Below, piece by piece: positions 1 to 7,100 of a stretch of DNA of 52,491 nucleotides (position 1 is its first letter; each line of letters starts with the position of its first letter). Both the position numbers and the translations under genes were made by a program. The notes beneath the pieces are model-generated. The model had not been told where the DNA came from. It saw only the letters and a list, made by a program, of their open reading frames with translations, and did not search any database. Origin of the DNA: a virus; IMG/VR virus record IMGVR_UViG_3300045107_000189, positions 1-52,491 of that record; one strand, 5' to 3'.

Positions 1-151
1 GGTAGTCGTGCGTGCCCGCGGAGTCGATCTCGATCCAGTGCGCATCGCCCGCCTCGACGACGAGCTTGCGGAAAACGCCTTCCGCGGTCGGCGACCTGCA
101 GATATTGCCCATGCACAGGAACAGGATGCGCGCTTTTTCCCTATGAATCAT
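1..151 (-). CDS. Low-molecular-weight protein tyrosine phosphatase, 5' part with phage-supplied start (runs off window)
   Basis: Read leftward from ATG at 151 this encodes [20 protein letters not shown] followed by [17 protein letters not shown] and on to the window edge. C-M-G-N-I-C-R-S is the C-x5-R(S/T) phosphate-binding loop of LMW protein tyrosine phosphatases, with nucleophile C13 and R19. Residues I9 to G15 are encoded by the att core; residues 1-8 come from phage DNA. The native start survives at the other prophage end (GTG at 52393, giving M-R-I-L-F-L-C). An in-frame GTG at 184 directly behind GGAG is an alternative start. The fused gene appears intact and could be active, under whatever promoter the phage end supplies. 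Confidence 0.85.
   Translation of the reverse strand, partial: MIHREKARILFLCMGNICRSPTAEGVFRKLVVEAGDAHWIEIDSAGTHDY
105..127. repeat. attL core, 23-bp direct repeat
   Basis: The sequence starting TTGCCCATGCACAGGAAC is repeated exactly at 52365-52387, and the flanks differ on both sides. On the minus strand it encodes I-L-F-L-C-M-G plus two bases of the next codon, the start of the phosphatase active-site loop. The lambda-type integrase gene lies next to the other copy, so these are the left and right attachment cores. Confidence 0.92.
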
Positions 152-236
152 GGGCTTTTCTACATTCTCGGCGGTCTCGGACACCTCCGAAAACGTATCA
201 ACGCATCCCAATAGAATCAATTGCGTTCGGCTGTAT

Positions 237-247
237 ATGGGAGAGCG
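237..247 (+). promoter_or_regulatory. Candidate arm-type integrase binding site, left arm
   Basis: ATGGGAGAGCG lies 110 bp inside the left core and recurs exactly at 52288-52298 in the right arm, where two related RTGGGAG copies precede it. Lambda-type integrases bind short repeated arm sites on both sides of the core, so this shared 11-mer is a good candidate. The assignment rests only on repetition and position. Confidence 0.5.
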
Positions 248-332
248 TCATTCGCGCGGGTGACGCGCGGAGATTGCCGCGCGCGCGGCGCGGAGGCACG
301 CTGCGCTTCGACTGGCAGCGGCGGAGCGGCGG

Positions 333-503
333 ATGCAGAACGACAACGGCGTGCGCATCACGGGGATCGACATCCCCTTCAACGACCTGATCATCTTCCT
401 GGTGAAGCTCGCGCTCGCCGCCATCCCTGCGATGCTGCTGCTGCTGGGTGTCGGCGCAGTCGCGGTCGGGATCCTGGCCGGCCTCGGGAGCGCGATGCGG
501 TAG
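333..503 (+). CDS. Small inner-membrane protein, left-end moron (56 aa)
   Basis: ATG at 333 follows GGAG by 6 nt. The 56-residue product starts MQNDNGVRITGIDIPFNDLI and continues with a hydrophobic stretch (about residues 19-52, F-L-V-K-L-A-L-A-A-I-P-A-M-L-L-L-L-G-V-G) that could cross the membrane once or twice. It is the only plus-strand gene in the first 29 kb and is convergent with the spanin genes, just inside attL. This is a usual place for genes expressed from the lysogen. It resembles small conserved bacterial membrane proteins with an I-x-I-P-F and V-K-x-A-x-A-A-I-P-A pattern; function unknown. Confidence 0.7.
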   Translation: MQNDNGVRITGIDIPFNDLIIFLVKLALAAIPAMLLLLGVGAVAVGILAGLGSAMR

Positions 504-527
504 CGAACCCGGAGCGTGCCGCCGGCG

Positions 528-815
528 CTACCGCGCCGCGCCAATCCACTCGACCAAACACACGCGCTGCGCGCGCTCGCGCCGCGCGCTCTCCGCCAGC
601 AGGGCAACGCAGTTCAGCTCGAGCGCGGCCTGATCCTCAGGGGTCGCGTGGTCGTACCAGATCGGCAACTGGCACGTCAGCAGCGGCGGCAGCTCCATGC
701 AGGTCTGCGGCCGCGCACGCTGCACGGTCGGCGGCGGATCCGGTGACGGCCGCAGCCCAGCACAGCCGGTAGCGAGAACCGCGCACAGGCACGCGGACAG
801 TCGATTCGCCTTCAC
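528..815 (-). CDS. Outer-membrane spanin lipoprotein, Rz1-like
   Basis: The 95-residue product begins MKANRLSACLCAVLATGCAG, a lipoprotein signal with a lipobox-like L-A-T-G-C (C18 would be lipidated), followed by a proline-rich stretch (P-S-P-D-P-P-P). It starts inside the Rz-like gene in another frame and runs about 110 nt past its end, the classic overlapping spanin arrangement. As an o-spanin it would sit in the outer membrane and pair with the coiled-coil i-spanin to fuse the membranes in the last step of lysis. It is longer than lambda Rz1 because of a C-terminal extension with several cysteines. Last gene of the late operon. Confidence 0.75.
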   Translation of the reverse strand: MKANRLSACLCAVLATGCAGLRPSPDPPPTVQRARPQTCMELPPLLTCQLPIWYDHATPEDQAALELNCVALLAESARRERAQRVCLVEWIGAAR

Positions 816-1128
816 GGACGGGCACCTCGCGGTATTCGATCACGGGCGTGCGCGCGATCGCCGCCTGCAGGAGATCGGTCGCCTGGCGGTACTGCCAGAG
901 CGCCGTAGCGGTCGCGGCGCTGCGCGCCTCTGCGTCGGCCTGCGCGGCATTCGCTTCCTCGATCTGGGTCGTCCACTGGGCCCGCTCTGCGGCGCGGGCG
1001 CTGGAGATCTCGTCCACGAGCTGCGCGTCGCGGCGCCAGTCGTTGACCGACCAGCCCGCGCCGAACGCGCTCGCGAGCAGCAGCACGGCGCCGAGCCAGC
1101 CGGCCCATGGCGGGATCAGCTTCAGCAC
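637..1128 (-). CDS. Inner-membrane spanin, Rz-like
   Basis: GTG at 1128 gives a 163-residue protein: an N-terminal transmembrane segment (W-L-G-A-V-L-L-L-A-S-A-F-G-A-G-W), then a long charged and alanine-rich coiled coil (about residues 30-90, S-S-A-R-A-A-E-R-A-Q-W-T-T-Q-I-E-E-A-N-A-A-Q). This is the i-spanin plan, with the coiled coil in the periplasm. The Rz1-like gene starts inside its 3' half. The start overlaps the stop of the upstream gene by a few bases, and no strong ribosome site is visible, which suggests translational coupling. Family identity rests on topology, context and overlap. Confidence 0.72.
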   Translation of the reverse strand: MLKLIPPWAGWLGAVLLLASAFGAGWSVNDWRRDAQLVDEISSARAAERAQWTTQIEEANAAQADAEARSAATATALWQYRQATDLLQAAIARTPVIEYREVPVREGESTVRVPVRGSRYRLCWAAAVTGSAADRAACAAADLHGAAAAADVPVADLVRPRDP

Positions 1129-1319
1129 GTCTGGACGCCACGGAGGCGAGCGCCGAGCGTGCGGCGACGCGCCTCTTCGATGCCCTGCGCGCGCTCGATG
1201 CGCCGCCTCAGGCACGGCTCTACGACGCGCTCGTGCACCATCCGACGGAACGCCTCGAAGTCCTCGCGCGGCACAGGGTGCAGGCGATGACGGAGACTTC
1301 TGAACCGATCGCGAGTCAC
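1122..1319 (-). CDS. Hypothetical small basic protein (65 aa)
   Basis: The gene starts at GTG 1319, overlapping the upstream stop in a GTGA arrangement, and ends by overlapping the Rz-like start. The product is arginine-rich and probably helical (F-E-A-F-R-R-M-V-H-E-R-V-V-E-P) with no membrane segment. The only support is the tight coupling on both sides and a reading frame that fills an otherwise empty 190 bp between lysis genes. No family is recognised. Its position suggests a lysis-region accessory protein. Confidence 0.5.
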   Translation of the reverse strand: MTRDRFRSLRHRLHPVPREDFEAFRRMVHERVVEPCLRRRIERAQGIEEARRRTLGARLRGVQTC

Positions 1320-1906
1320 GACTTTGGCCTCGTCGTGCGACCCGCCTCGCGCTCGGTCATGTACCGATCGCCGAGGAGGCCCCACAGCACCTTGCGGCGG
1401 CCGTGCGGCCACACTTGTCTCTCGCTGCGGATGTCGTAGAGGTTGAACGGGTGCGCGTCGTGATCTTCGCCTTCCTTCGGCGTCGACAGGCAGTGATGGT
1501 GAATGCTGCCCACGCGAATGCGCCCGGTTAGGACGCTGTCGCACACCCACGAGCGCGCGTACCACGGCGAGTCTCGCAGGTAGAACCCTGTCGACCAGTA
1601 CGCGAGCCCGCGCCCGCAGCGACACCGCGCGCCCGCGCTGTACACGAGTTCCCACGGGCGGAAGTAGACCTCGTGCTTCTCGGCCAGCCGCCGGCGCAGA
1701 CCGTACACGACGTTGCCGATGCCGAGCGTCCAGAACAGCCGGTACCACGCCGTCCGCAGCAGGATTCGCCCGCGCTCGCGCACCGTGCCGCCTATGCCGT
1801 AGTTGCCGACGTCGTTCAGCACCCGCGTGACGAAGTACGGCCAGTGGCGCTCGTGGCCGATGCGTAACCACTTCCAGCCCCACGCCTGCACCTTGGTGTA
1901 GCTCAT
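1316..1906 (-). CDS. Hypothetical protein in lysis region (196 aa)
   Basis: ATG at 1906 overlaps the upstream stop (ATGA). The protein is rich in W, Y, H and R (W-G-W-K-W-L-R-I-G-H-E-R-H-W-P-Y-F) and has a mildly hydrophobic middle (A-W-Y-R-L-F-W-T-L-G-I-G) and four cysteines, including C-R-C-G. It carries no recognisable lysozyme, amidase or transglycosylase motif. It lies between a holin-like membrane protein and the spanins, so a lysis or membrane-associated role is possible. It shares aromatic-rich, short-motif character with the 216-residue protein at 2988-3638. Function unknown. Confidence 0.6.
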   Translation of the reverse strand: MSYTKVQAWGWKWLRIGHERHWPYFVTRVLNDVGNYGIGGTVRERGRILLRTAWYRLFWTLGIGNVVYGLRRRLAEKHEVYFRPWELVYSAGARCRCGRGLAYWSTGFYLRDSPWYARSWVCDSVLTGRIRVGSIHHHCLSTPKEGEDHDAHPFNLYDIRSERQVWPHGRRKVLWGLLGDRYMTEREAGRTTRPKS

Positions 1907-2271
1907 TCGCGTGGGCTCCACGCCGACCCGATCTCCGGCCATCGCTTCGTCGCCACGCGCGCGAGCATCGGGTACACGAACGCCGTGATGATGCCGGCGA
2001 CGATCGACACCTCGAGGCGTGTGACGAGCGAGGCCTGCGGCTCCAGCGCGTCCCACAGGATCGTGGTGAAGATGGTCGCGAGCAGCCAGTTGAGGACGAA
2101 CGTCACGCCCTTCTGGTGGCGTACGTCCTCGGCCGTCTCCACGGTTGGCAGGAAGTAGCGCTCGAGGATCAGCGTCAGGATCCAGCCCGCGGCGCCGGCG
2201 ACGATGATCGACAGCACGACGGGCCAGCGCGCGGCGAAGTCGAGCACGCTCTCGATCGATGGGATGTCCAT
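1903..2271 (-). CDS. Holin-like membrane protein (122 aa)
   Basis: The protein has about three hydrophobic segments: W-P-V-V-L-S-I-I-V-A-G-A-A-G-W-I-L-T-L-I-L (residues 16-36), F-V-L-N-W-L-L-A-T-I-F-T-T-I-L-W (about 58-73) and V-S-I-V-A-G-I-I-T-A-F-V-Y (about 88-100), with a charged C-terminus. Size, topology and place in the lysis cassette fit a class I holin that forms the inner-membrane lesion. No family motif is recognised, and the two smaller membrane proteins nearby (2764-2988, 3638-3772) are alternative holin or antiholin candidates. Confidence 0.6.
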   Translation of the reverse strand: MDIPSIESVLDFAARWPVVLSIIVAGAAGWILTLILERYFLPTVETAEDVRHQKGVTFVLNWLLATIFTTILWDALEPQASLVTRLEVSIVAGIITAFVYPMLARVATKRWPEIGSAWSPRE

Positions 2272-2272
2272 G

Positions 2273-2767
2273 CTATGCGGCCTCCGCAGTGCCCGCGATC
2301 GGGCGAATGGTGAGCGTGTGCGTCGTGCCGATCTTCAGCTCCGCGCGCAGGGCATCGAGCGCCTTCGCGCTGTCCTCGACGCTCGCAAGTCCGTTGAACC
2401 GCGAGTGCCGCAGGCCCACGAGGATGCAGCCGAGGATGCTGTTCACCGTGACGCCTGAGTGGATCAGGATCGCGGAGCGGCCCCAGCGCTGACCCGCCGG
2501 AATGTCGCCGGGCATCGAGTAGACGCCGAGGCGCGGATTCACCAGGCGCCACACCCGCTCCCACTTCGCCCCGTTGTGCGGGAGCAGCGTGTACGTGCCG
2601 TCGGGCACGCAGGACTCCATCAGCGCGCCCTCGCGCCGCTGACCGCCGGGGCCGTCCGGATCCGCCCGCCATGGCTCCTCGAGCGTCGCGAGGACGAGGC
2701 TGCCCGCGTACAGGCGGCCGAGCGTCACGTCCGGAAGGTATGCGTGCCGCACGAGCTGCAGGTTCAT
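2273..2767 (-). CDS. DUF5675-like protein, candidate peptidoglycan-active enzyme (164 aa)
   Basis: The product resembles the phage DUF5675 family: a C-V-P-D-G-T-Y-T-L motif, then W-R-L-V-N-P, and near residues 110-130 S-A-I-L-I-H-S-G-V-T-V-N-S-I-L-G-C-I-L-V-G. The I-H-x-G...G-C-I pattern recalls the His and Cys placement of L,D-transpeptidase (YkuD) active sites, but this parallel is my inference. The gene sits in the lysis cassette between membrane proteins, and no classic endolysin is found elsewhere, so it is the best candidate for the cell-wall enzyme. ATG at 2767 overlaps the upstream stop. Confidence 0.65.
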   Translation of the reverse strand: MNLQLVRHAYLPDVTLGRLYAGSLVLATLEEPWRADPDGPGGQRREGALMESCVPDGTYTLLPHNGAKWERVWRLVNPRLGVYSMPGDIPAGQRWGRSAILIHSGVTVNSILGCILVGLRHSRFNGLASVEDSAKALDALRAELKIGTTHTLTIRPIAGTAEAA

Positions 2768-2988
2768 GGTCCGTGCCTCCAGCCGTGGTACGTGAGGATG
2801 AAGTACGCGAGCGCGGCCAGCGCTGCCGCGAGGATCCCGCGCACGCTCCACTTCCCGACCTCGGCGAACTTCTCGTCCAGCCATTCCTTCAGCGCGGCCT
2901 TCACGGCCGCCTTCATCGGATCGCGCGCGAGCTGCTCCTCGAGCTTCTCGATGCGCGCCTCGTGATCGGACGACTCGGACTCCGCCAT
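2764..2988 (-). CDS. Small membrane protein with coiled coil (74 aa), lysis region
   Basis: The N-terminal 45 residues are charged and helical (M-A-E-S-E-S-S-D-H-E-A-R-I-E-K-L-E-E-Q-L), then comes K-E-W-L-D-E-K-F-A-E-V-G-K-W-S and one transmembrane helix (G-I-L-A-A-A-L-A-A-L-A-Y-F-I-L-T-Y). This pattern is common in phage lysis and tail regions and resembles the family annotated DUF6127. It could be a pinholin/antiholin type protein or a membrane anchor. It overlaps both neighbours by ATGA/TGATG junctions. Confidence 0.62.
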   Translation of the reverse strand: MAESESSDHEARIEKLEEQLARDPMKAAVKAALKEWLDEKFAEVGKWSVRGILAAALAALAYFILTYHGWRHGP

Positions 2989-3638
2989 CAGGCCCCCCTG
3001 TGCCAGTGGAACTGCAGGCCGAACGGGCAGCCCTTCGACCGGTAGTCGGCGTCGTAGACGCCGCGCGCGTCGCGCGGGATCAGCTTCCAGCCGATTCGGA
3101 ACTGGCCGTGCGCGCGCGCTCCGCGCGGCCAGCGGATCCACAGGCCTGCGAACGGGCCCTGCCAGGTGTACGACCACAGCACGCGCCGCACCGGCTCGCG
3201 ATCTTCGAACTCCGCGGCCTCGAACTCCTGGGCCTCGTCTTCGTCAGGGCTCAGGACCGTGTTGCCGCGGACGCGCACGCGAGGCGGGTCGATCTGGATG
3301 CCGAACGGCCACACGAAGCGGAGGTTGTTCACGGGGTTCCGCCACGCGGACCACACTAACGCGCGTTTCCACGGTGGCGCGCCCTGCATGAAGCTGCGGG
3401 GGCCCGCGACACCGTCCTCGTCGTTTCCGTAGATGAGCCAGACCCACCGCACGCGCCACTGCGCCAGCTTTCTGGGTGTGCTCGTCCCGTCGTACACGAA
3501 GAAGCGCGAGTCGCGGATCTCCCAGGCGTGCCGGCGCGCGAGCACGTAGCAGAGCGGGATGCCGATCACCCAGAGCGGCGCGACGACGAGCACGCGCAGC
3601 AGCCACGCTGCGACGTGCACGGGGACGAGCGCGAGCAT
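2988..3638 (-). CDS. Phage protein resembling DUF7338 (216 aa)
   Basis: The protein starts with a hydrophobic segment (V-H-V-A-A-W-L-L-R-V-L-V-V-A-P-L-W-V-I-G-I-P-L). It then has many W-containing short motifs: W-R-V-R-W-V-W-L-I-Y-G-N-D-E-D-G, S-A-W-R-N-P-V-N-N-L-R-F and W-I-R-W-P-R-G. The C-terminus (K-G-C-P-F-G-L-Q-F-H-W-H-R) is rich in H and W. Such W-R-N-P-x-N-N-L proteins recur near phage lysis genes under the name DUF7338, with no known function. The N-terminal helix suggests membrane attachment. The family call is from memory of the motifs. Confidence 0.6.
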   Translation of the reverse strand: MLALVPVHVAAWLLRVLVVAPLWVIGIPLCYVLARRHAWEIRDSRFFVYDGTSTPRKLAQWRVRWVWLIYGNDEDGVAGPRSFMQGAPPWKRALVWSAWRNPVNNLRFVWPFGIQIDPPRVRVRGNTVLSPDEDEAQEFEAAEFEDREPVRRVLWSYTWQGPFAGLWIRWPRGARAHGQFRIGWKLIPRDARGVYDADYRSKGCPFGLQFHWHRGA

Positions 3639-3772
3639 CAGACGTCGTCGCGAATCTTCGGGTCGCGCGGCGCGGAGCCGCCGGCGCCATTCGGCTTCGA
3701 GTTGCGACGGAGCAGCCACCAGAGCGCGGCGCCGGCGGCCGCCAGTGAGACGATCACGATCGCGGTTTCCAT
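3638..3772 (-). CDS. Very small membrane protein (44 aa)
   Basis: ATG at 3772 follows an AAGGAG site about 9 nt upstream. The product METAIVIVSLAAAGAALWWL plus a basic tail (L-R-R-N-S-K-P) is a single N-terminal transmembrane helix. The stop overlaps the start of the next gene. Size and place suggest a lysis accessory protein (antiholin or pinholin type), which is inference only. Confidence 0.6.
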   Translation of the reverse strand: METAIVIVSLAAAGAALWWLLRRNSKPNGAGGSAPRDPKIRDDV

Positions 3773-3789
3773 GTGTACGGACTCCTTCG

Positions 3790-4140
3790 TCAGTCGTTGG
3801 GGGAACGTGTGCGCGCGAGCAGCTGCACCGCGAGCACGAGGAGCTTCAGCACCTGGCGGGCCTGAGCGAGGTTCGTCGTGTTCGCGGCGAGCCACGCCTC
3901 GATCTGCGCGGGGGTCGCGGCGCGGAGATCTCGCCATCGGGGATCGGCCTCGAGCGCATCCCGCGTCTCTTCTCCGGGAGACTTCGAACGCTCGACCCAG
4001 CTCTGCGTCGCTCGGTGCCAGCGCTTCCCCGTGGGCTGTTCGTCGGTCGAGACGACACGCCACTCGGACTCGATGTCGTAGCCGTCGGTGTCGTCGACGA
4101 GGATCCCCTCGCCCGTCGTACGGTGCTCGAGCAGGATCAC
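3790..4140 (-). CDS. Hypothetical tail-operon protein (116 aa)
   Basis: GTG at 4140 overlaps the stop of the tail tip gene (GTGA). The first half reads like a small beta-rich domain (I-L-L-E-H-R-T-T-G-E-G-I-L-V-D-D-T-D-G-Y-D-I) and holds W-R-V-V-S-T-D-E-Q and W-H-R-A-T-Q-S-W-V. The C-terminus is a helical hydrophobic stretch (V-L-K-L-L-V-L-A-V-Q-L-L-A). Directly downstream of a tail tip gene this could be a tail-fibre assembly or virion accessory protein. No family is recognised. Confidence 0.6.
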   Translation of the reverse strand: MILLEHRTTGEGILVDDTDGYDIESEWRVVSTDEQPTGKRWHRATQSWVERSKSPGEETRDALEADPRWRDLRAATPAQIEAWLAANTTNLAQARQVLKLLVLAVQLLARTRSPND

Positions 4141-7100
4141 GCTTGTCCCACCGTCATCGCGCCGGATCCGCCGCTCGTCGACGCGGTGCCGCCAGACTTC
4201 CGCTGCAGGTACTGGAACTCGTAGCTCGCGCCCGGCGTGAGGCCCGAGAGGGCTGTGCTCGAGATCGTGCAGACGCCGGGCTCGATCTCGCCGGCGATGT
4301 TGCTCGCGCTCGGCGAGCTGGTGCCCGTCGCACCGGACACGTCGGCCCACGATCCACCGGACGGCCGCCATTGGATCTTCGCCTGCAGCTGCACCGTACC
4401 GTCGCCTGCGGTGTTGCAGTTGTGCACGAAAGAGGACGACACGTTGATCGTTCCCGACGCGGGTGCCGTCAGGGTCACCGACGGCCCGGAGCTCGGGTAG
4501 AGCGACGAGCCCACGTTGGTGTTCGTGTTCGACAGCGTCGCCCGTGCCGACGCAAGCGGCTGCGCGTCCACCACCTTCGAGAGCGACAGCCGCTTCACGA
4601 TCGTCTGCCCGGCCGCGGTCACGCTCACATCGACGTAGGCCGTCTCAGCGGCGACCGCGGTGATCGTGAAGAACCCGCCGGAGTACGCCCCAACGCTGCA
4701 GCCGCTCGGCGACAGCGACACGCTCGACGGTCCGATGTCAGCGCCTGCCTGCTTCACCGAGACCGCGATCGACTTGGGAAGCGCGCCCGACTTCACTGCT
4801 CCGAGGTAGTCGCAGGGGACCTGCCAAGCCTCCGGGACGAGGACGACCTGCACCGGGCTCACGCCATTGCTGCCGTTCGCCCCGTCGTTGCCGCTGGTCC
4901 CTGCGGGCCCGAAGGCGATGTCCGTGAATCGAGCGCCGGGCGAGTAGATCGAGCAGTCGAAGTAGAGCCGCTGGTTCGCAGCTGCAGCGATCGCTTGGAT
5001 CTGCACTCCGTTCTTCAGCCACCGCACCTGCTTTCCGTCGTAGTGCACGGCGAGCACGTCGCTCGTCGTGTACGGCGTGGAGGCCGCCAGATAGCTCGCG
5101 CCCGCGTAAACGTACGCGATGCCATCGCTCGCCGGGTTCCACGAGTAGTCGATGCTGCTGAAGCTCTGGTCGGTGAGCGGGTCGCTGTTGAGTCCGAGCA
5201 CTCCGCCCGCGTTCGTCTGCCCTGCGCGGAAGCTCACGAACGCGCCGCCCACCCACGACTCGAGCGAGTACACGTCCGAGTCATAGGCCGCTGCACCACC
5301 CCCGCTCTTCGCGATGGTGGTTCCCGAGACCAGAGACGAGCCGCGCGGTACGAGCGTGAACGCCGGCGCGCCGGGATTCCCGATTGGGCCGAAGCTGATG
5401 TCGAGGATCTGGCTGCCGACATCAGCGAAGGCGGAGTCGAAGTAGAGCCGCAGACCCGGCGGCGCCGGCGTCGTGTAGATCAGCGTGCCGTTCACGCGGT
5501 ACTCGACCGCGGAGCCCGTGTAGCGGATGCCGAAGAGCGTCTCCGCGTCCCACGCGTAGTTGTACTGAAACCGCTCGCTGCCGTTCTGGTAAACACGCAC
5601 CGTCGCGTCGCCAGGGTACGTGAACAGCGCGTAGTCGATCGTGCTGTACTCGGCGGACGCGAGCGGGTCGGTCGTCAGTCCGCCCATGAGGTACGCGGCC
5701 GATGCGGTGTGCAGGCCGCCCGGCGTGAGCCGGTGGACGCGGAAGGTCACCTCGCACGGCCCGACGTAGGACTCGAGCGAGTAGGCATCGCCCTCCCACG
5801 AGCCCGTATTCCCGATCTTGTGGACAGCGTTGGCGACCGCCGCCATCACCGCCGCCCCGGAGTTGCGCGGCACGAGCGTGAGGCCGGGCGATGTCGCAAG
5901 CGCAGCGGGCCCGAAAGCGACGAAGTCGAGCACACCGCCTGCCGTCGCGAACGCGGAATCGAAGTAGAACGTTCGTCCGGGGTTCGGCGCCGTCCGGACG
6001 AGCACGCCGTTCCGGTAGTAGCGCACGCGCACACCGTCGTACACGATCGACAGCGTCGTCGCGAGGTCGTAAGTCAGCCCGGTCAGGACCTGGTTGCCGT
6101 TCTCGTAGATCTCGAGCCCGCCGTTCGCCAGGTAGAACGCGTAGTCGAGCGACGTGTAGCTCGCATCTGTCGCGGGATCCGTGTTCAGGCCGAACATCGT
6201 CGATTGCGACACGATGCCAGCCTTCGCCGCGACGTAGCAGGCCGGGTAGCCCTGCACCGAGTACGCCTGCGACGCACCCCACGAGCCCGAGCCGGCGCCA
6301 GTGATGCGCGCGCCCTCCTTCGCAGCGTTCACCAGGACGAGGGAGAACGCGCCGGCCCCATCGACACCGTCGAAGCGGACCGGTGTGGACCAGCCGCCGA
6401 CGAGTGCCCCGGCCGCGGTCTTCTCGGCGCTGCTCATCCAGCATGGGTTGCCGTCCGCCGCAGGCGGTGCATCCGACCAGCCAGCCGGCGAACTGCCCGT
6501 CGGCGTGCTCGGCTGCGTGGCAGCGCGTCGGAAGATGAAGTCGATGAAGTTTCCGGTGCCGCCGGCGGCGCCGGGCGTACCGTTCTCGCCGACGATCCGG
6601 ATGGCTGGGCTCCACGAGCCGGACGTGCCGACCCGCTGCCGCATGTAGATGTCGCTGCCGGCGACGAACGGCGGGTCGTGCCACGTCGACGCATCACCGG
6701 AGTACTGCACGAAGAGCGAGTCGCCGGCGGGGCCCGTGCCAGCTGCCGACGCGGTCGCCGTGATCGTGCTCGTTGCCGTGCTCGGAAGGAACGTCGAGAC
6801 GTTCGGCGTGTTGAAGATCGTCTGGCCCTTGCGGGTGCGCCCCCAGTACCAGCGCTGCGCTCCGCCGGGCAGCGGATGCACGAACCGCGTGCCGCGAATC
6901 TCGCCCACCTTCGACGCATTGATCAGCTGGTCGTCGACCGACGCGAAGATCTCGACGACGTCGAAGAGCGACCAGTCGGGGACCGTCGCCTCGATCGCGA
7001 TTCCGCCGACCTGAGCGGTCGCGCTCAGCCCGGTGAGCGGCGGCGGACGCGAGTCGGCGTCCTGCGAGGCCGTCTCCGGCGCAGGCACGAACTGCACTCG

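Noticed and set aside
8-214. 68-residue plus-strand frame across attL
   Set aside because: It is antisense to the phosphatase gene and crosses the phage/host junction, with no ribosome site or recognisable product.
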